Below are positions 1 through 6,758 of a DNA stretch of 16,422 nucleotides, piece after piece. The notes under the pieces were generated by a model that worked only from the letters and a program-made list of their open reading frames with translations, searched no databases and was not told the DNA's origin. The stretch comes from Pantoea cypripedii (GTDB taxonomy: Bacteria > Pseudomonadota > Gammaproteobacteria > Enterobacterales > Enterobacteriaceae): assembly GCF_002095535.1 (NCBI RefSeq), contig NZ_MLJI01000002.1, forward strand, positions 1,269,814 to 1,286,235. Reading direction: 5' to 3'. A program made the position numbers and the translations under genes. The first letter of the stretch is position 1. Every line of letters begins with the position of its first letter.

Positions 1-1403
1 TCACCATCAAAGTGGTGTGCGGAGGTGACCCGCTGCGGATGACGTGGATCGTCATAATGCAGCGCCACATCAATCGCCAGCGGCTCATCATGGATACGCA
101 CCAGACGTCCCTGCGCATCCCACCCCGTTTCCAGCGCGTTACCATACTCATCGCTCAGCGAGGCCAGCCGCAGCTGCTGCGGGTCTTCCGCTGTGGGTTT
201 GTACAGCCGCCAGACGGCACCATCATCGTCGGCAATGGCGATATCACCCTGCGCATTCCGGCGGATCATCAGCCCTTCGCTGATGCTGTAAAGCACCTCC
301 TGATCTCCGGGCAGAGTAAACGTCAGCTCGCGGCCGCTGTCATCAAACCAGGTAGCCTGTTCCCCTTCCAGCATCAGGTAGCTGTCAAACACCGTGGCCC
401 AGCCGGTGCCGTACAGCCCGGCGCGTTGTGTCAGGCTGTTGTAGCTGCGCTGCCAGCGCAGCGGGAAGCGTCCCGGCAGGACAAAGTCGCGCTCGGCGGC
501 GTCGTTCAGGACTTTCACGCCCGTGGCGGCGTGCACCGGGTGGAGCGAGGAGAACACGGCGTTGATCGCCATGTCCGCCAGCATACCGCCCCCGGCCATC
601 GCCAGCGCACAGGGCATATTTTTCAGGATCTGCGACGGACGACCGCGGATCAGCGACAGCCCGATCATCGCCAGCGCCAGGCCGGGTTGTTTACCGCTTT
701 TGATATCGCGTACCGTCAGCGTTTCGCCGCCGATGATGACATCGGGTGAGACATCGTCGCTGATGGTGGCTTCGCAGGTGGTACGGTCCTTTGCCCGCAC
801 GGCAGGCTGACCATTGATAAAGACGCTTTTCGAACCTTCCGCCAGAAACTGCGGCCCGCTGTGCTTTTCACACAGCACTTTGTCCTGCATCAGCGGCGAG
901 GTACCCGCAGCGGCAGACGCCACGCCGGGCTGCCACATGGCGCTGCCGAACTGCTCTGCCGCCGCCAGCAGCATGCCACCGTAATCGGCAAAACTGGCAG
1001 GCGACTGCGGTTCCGGCGCGGGAGTATCGCCGGAAGTCAGGGTTCCGGCAGCCCGCGCAGCGGCAAGGCCATTGATGATCACATCGTCAGAGCCGCTGAT
1101 GATCACCCCGGACGGGGACGGCGGGAACAGAAAGTTGCCGATTTCGTCCGCACCCGCGCTGATTTTGCTGCTCAGACCGGTGGCATTGGCGGCCACCCCC
1201 GCTACAATCCCGCTCAGCAGGCAGCTGCTGCCGAGTGCAGTCAGTGCACCGATGCCGAGAACCGGCCCGGCAAAGGTGGCCGCCCCCGCGACAATCGCCC
1301 CCATTGCCGCATAGGTCACGCCCTCCGCGACAATGCTGGTAATATCCGCCAGGATGCTGGAATGAATGATCTCATCGCCCTGCCGGGCTGCGCGGTTATC
1401 CAT
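1..1403 (-). CDS. Rhs family protein, PAAR-containing N-terminal part (runs off the window's left edge)
   Basis: About 467 residues are readable from an ATG at 1403; the gene continues beyond position 1. An in-frame TGA lies two codons upstream, so this ATG is the only start. Residues about 21-77 form a glycine/alanine-rich hydrophobic double segment. Residues about 91-235 have PAAR-like glycine turns (GVIISGSDDVIINGLAA, SVFINGQPAVRAKD). A second hydrophobic stretch follows (PGLALAMIGLSL to MLADMAINAVF). The Rhs core then opens with GVKVLNDAAERDFVLPGRFP and RWQRSYNSL. In characterised systems such proteins are type VI secretion effectors: PAAR caps the spike, the hydrophobic segments bind an EagR chaperone, and the Rhs shell encloses a C-terminal toxin. 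The toxin is outside the window. No EagR (DUF1795) gene lies directly upstream; an ADP-ribosylglycohydrolase gene does. The Shine-Dalgarno sequence is weak. Family assignment is firm; secretion by a type VI system is inferred. Confidence 0.9.
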   Translation of the reverse strand, partial: MDNRAARQGDEIIHSSILADITSIVAEGVTYAAMGAIVAGAATFAGPVLGIGALTALGSSCLLSGIVAGVAANATGLSSKISAGADEIGNFLFPPSPSGVIISGSDDVIINGLAAARAAGTLTSGDTPAPEPQSPASFADYGGMLLAAAEQFGSAMWQPGVASAAAGTSPLMQDKVLCEKHSGPQFLAEGSKSVFINGQPAVRAKDRTTCEATISDDVSPDVIIGGETLTVRDIKSGKQPGLALAMIGLSLIRGRPSQILKNMPCALAMAGGGMLADMAINAVFSSLHPVHAATGVKVLNDAAERDFVLPGRFPLRWQRSYNSLTQRAGLYGTGWATVFDSYLMLEGEQATWFDDSGRELTFTLPGDQEVLYSISEGLMIRRNAQGDIAIADDDGAVWRLYKPTAEDPQQLRLASLSDEYGNALETGWDAQGRLVRIHDEPLAIDVALHYDDPRHPQRVTSAHHFDG

Positions 1404-1618
1404 GGGTCAGGCTCTGCTTAAAAAACTGGTTGTATATTTTATTAAGGAAGGCATTAATCTCTGTTCCCTTTCAGGCATATATAAATGACAAAACTCATCA
1501 TGAGAATATGATAATATCCATTAGCTCTTTACCCGATATAAAAGGGAAAATAAAAAGGTATGATTTCCGCTAATGCTGAATGATATTTACAATGATGAAT
1601 ATATTCTAAGCGTTCGTC
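1404..1618. other. AT-rich spacer between the ADP-ribosylglycohydrolase gene and the rhs start
   Basis: These 215 bases have no convincing gene. The stretch is very AT-rich compared with the GC-rich rhs core that follows. It probably holds the rhs leader, but I could not assign a promoter box or terminator hairpin with confidence. Confidence 0.4.
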
Positions 1619-2713
1619 TTATAAATAAGACGGCGCAAGTATAAAGAGATTTTCGGCCATCTTTGCGATACGCTGCTCTTCTGCCAGTTTTTTACGCCAT
1701 TCTTCTGGAATTGATGAATAACCATATAATGCACCAGCAATTTGACCCGCTGTAGCCGCCACACTATCTGCATCATCTGCAAGATTAGTTGCCAGCAGGA
1801 TGGCATCGCGAAAATTATCAGTATGCCAGACCGCCCAAAGTGCAGCTTCAAGTGTATCAATCACGTAACCGCTTGACCGAATTTGATTGCGATCTTTGTG
1901 TTTATACTCTCCGGCATTTATTAGTGCAGTTCGTGCATTGAAAGGGCAAACATGAGCTGATAAAGCCTGCTGCTTATCAGCTCCATTTAAAAGCCAGTAA
2001 AGGATAAGACCAAGTAATCGGCTACAATCTCCGGATTCGACTGCGCCATGTGTAGCCCGTCCTTGTTGTTCTGCATCGTAAAGTGCATGAATCAAAGAAT
2101 GGCGTTGAAAAATAACCGAAGGTGAAAGACGAATAATAGACGCGTTGCCAGCGGTTTCAGGATCAACATTACCAAACCAATCATCGCCTTGCTGAAGAAA
2201 TTGTTCGAGAGCATATCGTGTCGTATTACCAATATCAAAACAAATACCATTGACACTGTTGACACCATATCTGTACCAGTTAACTAAACGATTTCGAAAA
2301 TCAGTTAAATCCAGTCGATTTTTAAAAAGATAAGTTTCAGCCAGACAAAGCGCCATTGATGTATCATCGGTCCATTCTCCCACCCGCAATCCAAATGGCC
2401 CACCACCCACCATATCATCAATTTGATATTGATCACGCTGCTGGAACTCAAGTGTCGTACCCACAGCATCTGCAACAGCTAAACCAACTAAAGCCCCTTT
2501 AGCACGATCATACAGAATAACGTCGTCTACCAGAGGAAACGTTAATGATAACCATTGAGGAAGAGGCTTTATTTCATTAAGCCAGGATTGATAATCGAGT
2601 TGGAATACCCCCCGACTTATCTTATCTATTGGAAATTTTTCGGGGAAATTTTCAATGTAATTTCTCCGGACATAACACGCTATAGTAGAGTATTCCTCTC
2701 TCAGGTCAATCAT
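1619..2713 (-). CDS. ADP-ribosylglycohydrolase (DraG/ARH family) with N-terminal extension, probable Tri1-like immunity protein
   Basis: A 364-residue protein. The DraG/ARH fold begins near residue 68 (YDRAKGALVGLAVADAVG). It carries the metal-binding motif WTDDTSMAL (residues 114-122) and the C-terminal acidic motif LADDADSVAATAGQIAGALYG (from residue 311), so the dinuclear magnesium site looks intact. The family removes ADP-ribose from proteins or nucleic acids. The roughly 67 residues before the fold are longer than a minimal DraG. Known Tri1 immunity proteins, which protect against Rhs-borne ADP-ribosyltransferases, use an N-terminal extension to block the toxin and the hydrolase site to reverse damage. 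The start is supported by an upstream TAGGTGAA Shine-Dalgarno-like sequence. It lies in a minus-strand series of Rhs cassettes, 50 bases after the small gene at 2764-3099. No ADP-ribosyltransferase is encoded here, so it is probably an orphan antitoxin. Enzyme family is firm; the immunity role is inferred from context. Confidence 0.85.
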   Translation of the reverse strand: MIDLREEYSTIACYVRRNYIENFPEKFPIDKISRGVFQLDYQSWLNEIKPLPQWLSLTFPLVDDVILYDRAKGALVGLAVADAVGTTLEFQQRDQYQIDDMVGGGPFGLRVGEWTDDTSMALCLAETYLFKNRLDLTDFRNRLVNWYRYGVNSVNGICFDIGNTTRYALEQFLQQGDDWFGNVDPETAGNASIIRLSPSVIFQRHSLIHALYDAEQQGRATHGAVESGDCSRLLGLILYWLLNGADKQQALSAHVCPFNARTALINAGEYKHKDRNQIRSSGYVIDTLEAALWAVWHTDNFRDAILLATNLADDADSVAATAGQIAGALYGYSSIPEEWRKKLAEEQRIAKMAENLFILAPSYL

Positions 2714-2763
2714 TCTATTTTCACCTAAAGAAACTCATCCGTTCAATATAATGAGGTTTGTTC

Positions 2764-3099
2764 TTAGTGTTTGAGAGACAAGAACCACTCCTTTTGATAT
2801 TCATCCTGTCGCTCAGGATCTAAAACCAGCCCCTGATCTTCATAATCGAATATATCAACCAAATCTTCTTTACGAGCTGGCTTTCCACGTGTCGTCTCAT
2901 ATGCACTCATACCCATTGTCATTTGTCTGGCCATTCTTGATGGAAGTACATTGAGCCTGGCACCTTTGCAATAATACGTTATCGACTTATCCATCTCTCT
3001 TAATTTGCGGAAACACTCATAAAAATCATCAGCTTCAACGATAAAGTTATTATTGAATGGAATGTCAACTTCCAATATACATTTTTCACTAACTGTCAA
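2764..3099 (-). CDS. Hypothetical protein of the Rhs cassette region, start uncertain
   Basis: I do not recognise this family. About 111 residues, mixed charge with an acidic C-terminal half (EDLVDIFDYEDQG) and no signal peptide or membrane segment. The only listed start is TTG at 3099, with no good Shine-Dalgarno sequence. The frame stays open upstream to a TAA at 3151-3153 and reads plausibly as protein (NKVELKL just before the TTG) but contains no ATG. Either a rare start is used or the true 5' end was lost when the DNA was rearranged against the symE remnant. It precedes the ADP-ribosylglycohydrolase gene by 50 bases on the same strand and is probably co-transcribed with it. A second immunity factor or the residue of an older cassette are both possible. 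Nothing in the sequence gives a function. Confidence 0.6.
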   Translation of the reverse strand: MTVSEKCILEVDIPFNNNFIVEADDFYECFRKLREMDKSITYYCKGARLNVLPSRMARQMTMGMSAYETTRGKPARKEDLVDIFDYEDQGLVLDPERQDEYQKEWFLSLKH

Positions 3100-3169
3100 T
3101 TTGAGTTCAACTTTGTTGAGCTTTCCATTATGGAGACAAGTGATACTTTTTTAATAAAACTCATTTTAA

Positions 3170-3412
3170 TATCTCGAAAAATTAATAAAACTAAACCCTA
3201 CGAAACTTCCATCACCATTCACCGGTGTTACACCCAGGATATCTTTTACAGAGGGACGCAGCATTGTGTGCTATCGTCCATAATACGGTGACCGCAGCAC
3301 GCCGCAGGTCAGCATCGCGGGCAAATGGCTGGCTGAAGCGGGGTTTGAGACCGGGCAGGTGGTCACCTTCAGGGTGGAGACGGGTTGTCTTATTCTAACA
3401 GCGGGCGGCTGA
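3170..3412 (+). pseudogene. symE: symE-like remnant (SymE/AbrB-fold toxin family), interrupted
   Basis: The plus strand reads YGDRSTPQVSIAGKWLAEAG, then FETGQVVTFRVETGCLILTAGG and TGA at 3410. This matches the C-terminal GKWLeeAGFdtG...V..GCLvLT pattern of SymE-family proteins, which often sit beside rhs loci. Directly upstream the same frame reads SIVCYRP, then a TAA at 3281-3283 just before YGD. The frame is open back to 3170 but has no ATG. The gene is therefore a relic with at least one nonsense change and no start. SymE in E. coli is an SOS-controlled, RNA-antisense-regulated toxin; no antisense RNA can be assigned here. It is convergent with the immunity gene at 3459-3761, with a hairpin between them. 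Confidence 0.7.
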
Positions 3413-3421
3413 AGTAAAAAA

Positions 3422-3460
3422 CCGGAAGGATCATTCAAATCGCTTCCGGCTTAATTTTTT
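3422..3460 (+). terminator. Hairpin terminator shared by the symE remnant and the immunity gene (copy A)
   Basis: CCGGAAG at 3422-3428 pairs with CTTCCGG at 3443-3449. TTAATTTTTT follows on the plus strand, and an A-run precedes the stem on the other side, so it can act in both directions. It lies between two convergent 3' ends. A close copy is at 5748-5781. Confidence 0.7.
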
Positions 3461-3761
3461 AATCTAAGAAATCATCGTTTTCAAGATAATAAATAACTGC
3501 ATTTAATAACTCATCTTTACTTGATTTTGGATGGTGCTCTAACTTATTTTGGATAATAGCTTTAAATGTCGGGTATTCTAGCCATGTTTTATAATCATCC
3601 TCCATATCATCATCCTCCTCGGCTGACTCAGCAAGATAATAATTAGCACTTTCGATTATGGATTTCTTACTAAGAAAATCTTCATCCACATAAAAGCCGC
3701 CCACTTTAGGTAAATCTTTATATACAGATAACAAACCGTCAAAGCCTTTAATCGTCTTCAT
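3459..3761 (-). CDS. Probable Rhs immunity protein (acidic), partner of the WHH nuclease tip
   Basis: A 100-residue, strongly acidic cytoplasmic-type protein with an EEDDDMEDD run near its middle and the C-terminal YYLENDDFLD. No signal peptide or membrane segment is present. The ATG at 3761 follows the Rhs nuclease stop codon by only 15 bases on the same strand, the usual arrangement for a toxin tip and its neutraliser. Acidic immunity proteins commonly block the basic DNA-binding face of nuclease toxins. It resembles small acidic proteins I associate with the DUF7716 group, but that name is from memory and unverified. Its base composition is much more AT-rich than the rhs core, consistent with arrival together with the toxin tip. 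The gene is intact although its toxin gene is broken upstream. Role inferred from position. Confidence 0.75.
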   Translation of the reverse strand: MKTIKGFDGLLSVYKDLPKVGGFYVDEDFLSKKSIIESANYYLAESAEEDDDMEDDYKTWLEYPTFKAIIQNKLEHHPKSSKDELLNAVIYYLENDDFLD

Positions 3762-3776
3762 AGATCACTCTTTTTT

Positions 3777-5365
3777 TCAGCGACACGTAGAACCACCACC
3801 CCATTTTTTACGACCACCTGAACCATCTGGATGGTAGATTTTGTGATATGACCGATGATCATCGTAATCAACCAAGCTGAGTACTCCGCTTTTATTTTCA
3901 TGATGCCACGTCATATCTGGAGGAGAATATTTACTAAACTTTCCTTTAGAGTTAGGTTGAACATGTTCAATAAGATCAGGATATTTCGTTTGCATTTCAC
4001 GTTTAAACTCTGCATCTGCATTTAAACGTTCATATACAGATTGATTCCCTCTTCTAAAATGTTCAGCATCCGACAACTCATATTCTGAAGGGTTCAAAGT
4101 ATGCTCATGGAACACATGATATTTCCCTAATCCACGCTCCCCTTCACCTTTATATAATCCCAGCGGATCTATCCATGTGAACGCATTCGGCGCATAAGCG
4201 TAAAGGTTTAACCCACCCGCCAGCCCTATCGGGTCCTGCTGCGTAAACCGTCCGCTGTCCGGATCGTAATACCGGAACAGATTGTAGTGCAGTCCTGTTT
4301 CCCGGTCCAGGTACTGGCCCTGCATCCGCAGGTTCTGCGCGAAGCCGGGGGTCTGGAGGGCCGACTCACGCAGCAGTTTGCCCCACGCGCCGTTAACTCC
4401 TTCCCAGCTGATGCGGCCTTCGCGGTCCGTCAGCCGCTCCGGCATGCCGTTTGCCGCGCAGTGGAACCAGAATATTTCCGGGCTGTCCACGCCGTCGATA
4501 CGCGCCAGCGGCTCAAAGCTCTGTGCCCCGCTGTACACATACGTCAGCGGCACGCCATCCTGAATCTCCTGCAACAGGCGGAAGCCTTCCCAGACGAAGC
4601 GCGTGGTCACCGCCTTCCCGCCCGGCCTGCCCTGCACCAGCGGCTGCCGCGTTTTGCTGATACGGCGGCCCAGCGGGTCATACTGAAAACTCACCCGCAC
4701 CGGCGGCCGGTTGCGGTCGTACGGTTCGCTCAGCACCTCCGTCAGACGATGTTCACCGTCGTAACGGTAGCGCCAGCGGACCTGCCCGTTGTCCTTCTCC
4801 GTGGTGCGGCCATGCACGTCATACTGCCAGCGGATGCCGTTCAGCTGCGTCACCCGGTTGTACGACACCGCACCGGCATGGCGCTCCAGTGGATTCCCCG
4901 CCGCGTCCCAGCGCCACTGACCATTCCCCGGCTGTACGCCCTCCTGCCCCAGCAGGCGGCCCGCGCTGTCATACTGCCACAGCGTCTGGCTGAACGGGTT
5001 GTCGTCCCGTTCTTCGCGGATAAGGTTGTTACGGTAGTCAAAATCGCGACGGCGTGACCAGCAGCGCGGGGCCGGACGCTGCGCATCGCCGTTAAACACA
5101 TCCTTTTTCACCAGACGGCCCAGGCGGTCATACTCAGTACGCGTCGTCAGCCCGCCCTGGCTGCGGCTCAGCTCCCGGTGCAGCGTATCGCGGGTGAATT
5201 CGCTCACCGTCAGGCTGTCCAGCGCGATGCTCAGCAGATGCCCAGCGCATCGTAACGGAAGGTGATTTCCTTCTCCTCTACTCGGCTCCAGGCCGTGTCC
5301 GCGAACTGCGGATTATTGAGCAGATAGCACAACCCAGGCAGAGTTTCCTTAAAGGGATATACCAT
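3777..5365 (-). pseudogene. Displaced Rhs C-terminal piece with WHH/HNH-type nuclease tip, frameshifted
   Basis: The long frame (476 codons from a GTG at 5207) holds Rhs/YD repeats (YDRLGRL, YDPLGRR). The conserved shell end follows (YNLFRYYDPDSGRFTQQDPI, LNLYAYAPNAFTWIDPLGL), then a 125-residue variable tip. The tip carries PPDMTWHHENKSG, LVDYDDH and YHPDGSGGRKKWGGG, which match the WHH branch of the HNH/EndoVII nuclease superfamily, so the toxin probably cuts DNA. Upstream of 5207 a second frame continues the protein (CYLLNNPQFADTAWSRVEEK, EITFRYDALG) and then hits TGA. Restoring one base near 5238 (GGCAT to GGCAAT) rejoins it as RYDALGNLLSIALDSLTVSEF. No PAAR, N-terminal part or most of the shell is present, so this is a detached toxin cassette, not a working effector. 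The probable immunity gene follows by 15 bases. Homology to Rhs fades near 5345-5365. Confidence 0.85.
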
Positions 5366-5404
5366 TCGGAACAGCTATTCATTTAAAATCAGTCAGATAT
5401 AAAA

Positions 5405-5689
5405 TCATGGACCATAAAAATGCATTAAGGTATCAAGATCATCCCGATCTTTTTCAGTTAATGTATCTTTTTCCATGCTGTCATATTTATGTCTAATTCC
5501 TTTCATTGGAATAGAATTATCGTTAGCTTTTGCTAAATCCATTAATTCATCAATATCAGTCTGATTTTTTAAAGTCCTTTTCAGTAGTTCCAACAACATT
5601 ATTTCTGCATCTTTTTTACCTAGCATATACATTTGATTAATCCGATAGTATTGTAATTGAGTCAAAATTGATAACCTGTACATCTGCAT
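5405..5689 (-). CDS. Small orphan protein of the Rhs cassette array, possible immunity gene
   Basis: I do not recognise it. About 94 residues, mostly charged and predicted helical, ending HFYGP, with no signal peptide or membrane segment. Possible starts are ATG at 5689 or the next ATG at 5683; neither has a clear Shine-Dalgarno sequence. The 5' end abuts a symE 3' remnant on the opposite strand, so the original start may have been cut off by the rearrangement and the present N-terminus may be artificial. The gene is AT-rich like the neighbouring immunity genes and lies on the same strand, just upstream of the displaced Rhs piece. An orphan immunity protein is the likeliest reading, but the evidence is purely positional. 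Confidence 0.5.
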   Translation of the reverse strand: MQMYRLSILTQLQYYRINQMYMLGKKDAEIMLLELLKRTLKNQTDIDELMDLAKANDNSIPMKGIRHKYDSMEKDTLTEKDRDDLDTLMHFYGP

Positions 5690-5691
5690 GT

Positions 5692-5742
5692 ATTACCGTT
5701 CGGGTGGAGGTTGGTTGTCTTACTCTGACCACCGGCGACTAA
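5692..5742 (+). pseudogene. symE: symE-like 3' remnant (second copy)
   Basis: Only the last 16 codons remain, reading ITVRVEVGCLTLTTGD and TAA at 5740. This equals the final strand of the SymE-like protein at 3170-3412 (FRVETGCLILTAGG). Everything upstream has been replaced by the opposite-strand small gene at 5405-5689. The following hairpin is also conserved between the two copies. Confidence 0.65.
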
Positions 5743-5747
5743 TAAAA

Positions 5748-5781
5748 AAGCCGGAAGAATCATTCAGATCACTTCCGGCTT
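5748..5781 (+). terminator. Hairpin terminator, copy B, between symE remnant and frameshifted immunity gene
   Basis: AAGCCGGAAG (5748-5757) and CTTCCGGCTT (5772-5781) form a perfect 10-bp stem with a 14-base loop. An A-run precedes the stem and CTTTAA follows, so it could serve both convergent ends. It has the same position and nearly the same sequence as copy A at 3422-3460. Confidence 0.65.
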
Positions 5782-5790
5782 CTTTAAGCA

Positions 5791-6068
5791 TCAGGTATCA
5801 TTTTCAGTATATTTTATCAAGCGCAGACACTGATCTTTAACTGATGGTTCCTGACCTGGATTTGATAACCAACCGTCTAAAAACTCATTAGCCAGGAATA
5901 TTTCTAAAAAATATTCTGCATTTATTTTCGCTGCTTCATCCGGCACGCCACCCTCATCAGGTTCTGTTGCAACAATGGCCTCTGAGTCAGGGCTCCATGG
6001 CTTCTCACATAGATAACATTTTCATCGTCTAATCTATCTATTTGTTTTATAATGCCATTCAAGGTCAT
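5791..6068 (-). pseudogene. Frameshifted Rhs-type immunity gene
   Basis: From ATG at 6068 the frame reads MTLNGIIKQIDRLDDENVIY, then drifts to a TAA after about 48 codons. The neighbouring frame picks up exactly there with EKPWSPDSEAIVATEPDEGG and continues to LIKYTENDT with TGA at 5791-5793. The total of 278 bases is one short of 93 codons. A single missing base near 6007 (GTGAG, expected GTNGAG) restores a 92-residue acidic protein containing VIYVEKPW. The layout is that of the intact immunity gene at 3459-3761: the stop is followed within about 10 bases by the shared hairpin and a symE tail. The C-terminal ends also look alike (YTENDT and YYLENDDF). It resembles the small acidic group I associate with DUF7716, unverified. 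Its toxin gene is missing: 13 bases upstream of the ATG lies the CTAG junction. Confidence 0.7.
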
Positions 6069-6080
6069 CTTATTTCCCCA

Positions 6081-6095
6081 CTAGCTAGCTAGCTA
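6081..6095. repeat. CTAG tandem run at the Rhs/trb junction (stops in all six frames)
   Basis: CTAGCTAGCTAGCTA is three and three-quarter copies of CTAG. Each CTAG is self-complementary, and three copies spaced by four bases put TAG in all three frames of both strands. To its left is the truncated Rhs immunity cassette; to its right the trbB frame is already open. It marks the recombination scar. Confidence 0.7.
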
Positions 6096-6755
6096 CAGCC
6101 GTCAGCACCGCCAGCCACCCCAGCGACACCGGCCAGCGTTCCGGCAGCGCCGGTCATTCAAACCTCGCCACAGGTTTCCACGCAAACCGCTGCCCGCCTG
6201 CAGATGGCAGACGTACTGAAACGCAATGCGGCGCGCGGGATGTTTACGATCACGCTCTCTTCTGGTCATGAGAGGACACTTTTCGCCTTCCTCGATCCGA
6301 CGTGCGGCGTCTGCAGAGCCGCGGAGCCGGCAATAGAGCGGCTGGCACAGGAATATAACGTGATTATTTTTCCGGTCTCAGTCGTGAATGACGGGGGGGA
6401 TGCCGTGAAGAAGATAGTGCCCCTGCTCTGTCAGAAAGACCCGACCAGACGGGCTTCTGGCTGGCTGGACCTTTTCCGGGCCGATGCAGGGATGGCTATG
6501 CCGGGCAATGAGAACAGCGCGCCGATCGATCCGGAATGCGAAAAAGCAGCCGCAGCGGCCGTCGCGGTCAATGACCTCGGTTTCCGCGCGTTCGGGTTTG
6601 AAGGTACGCCATGGGTACTGACCGACACGGGCTTCCACCTCTCTACCGGATTACTGGCAGAACCGGCCAAAATCGACCTGTTCCTGAAAACCACCGACCC
6701 GATGCCTCCCGAACAGGCCGATCGATTCCTGCAAACCGTTAACACTCAGGAGTGA
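6093..6755 (+). pseudogene. trbB: TrbB, 5'-truncated (thioredoxin-fold, DsbC-like transfer protein)
   Basis: The frame is open from just after the TAG at 6090-6092 and reads a proline/alanine-rich linker (PPATPATPASVPAAPVI). The thioredoxin-fold domain follows, with FLDPTCGVCRAAEPAIERL (CxxC is CGVC) and the cis-proline loop FEGTPWVL. Its position immediately before trbC and this domain match IncI TrbB, a periplasmic disulfide-type protein of the conjugation system. The signal or membrane N-terminus is missing because the Rhs/CTAG junction cuts into the gene. An ATG at 6204 could start an internal product of 183 residues, but it has no Shine-Dalgarno sequence and no export signal, so function is doubtful. 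The stop overlaps the trbC ribosome-binding region (TGA at 6753-6755, trbC ATG at 6759). Confidence 0.8.
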
Positions 6756-6758
6756 ACC

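Noticed and set aside
12..1421. Long plus-strand open frames opposite the Rhs N-terminal gene
   Set aside because: They are antisense shadows of a GC-rich coding strand; the minus strand gives a recognisable PAAR/Rhs protein without a stop across the whole stretch.
1619..3099. The hydrolase and the small gene considered as a DarTG- or DraTG-like toxin-antitoxin pair
   Set aside because: The small protein shows no ADP-ribosyltransferase motif and the hydrolase is DraG-like, not macrodomain; Rhs context explains the hydrolase better.
3100..3458. Possible intact SymE gene
   Set aside because: There is an in-frame TAA at 3281-3283 and no ATG in the open stretch, so it is scored as a remnant.
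4287..5057. A 256-codon plus-strand frame opposite the Rhs C-terminal piece
   Set aside because: Rich in Arg, Ala, Pro and His with no domain; antisense of YD-repeat DNA that reads clearly on the minus strand.
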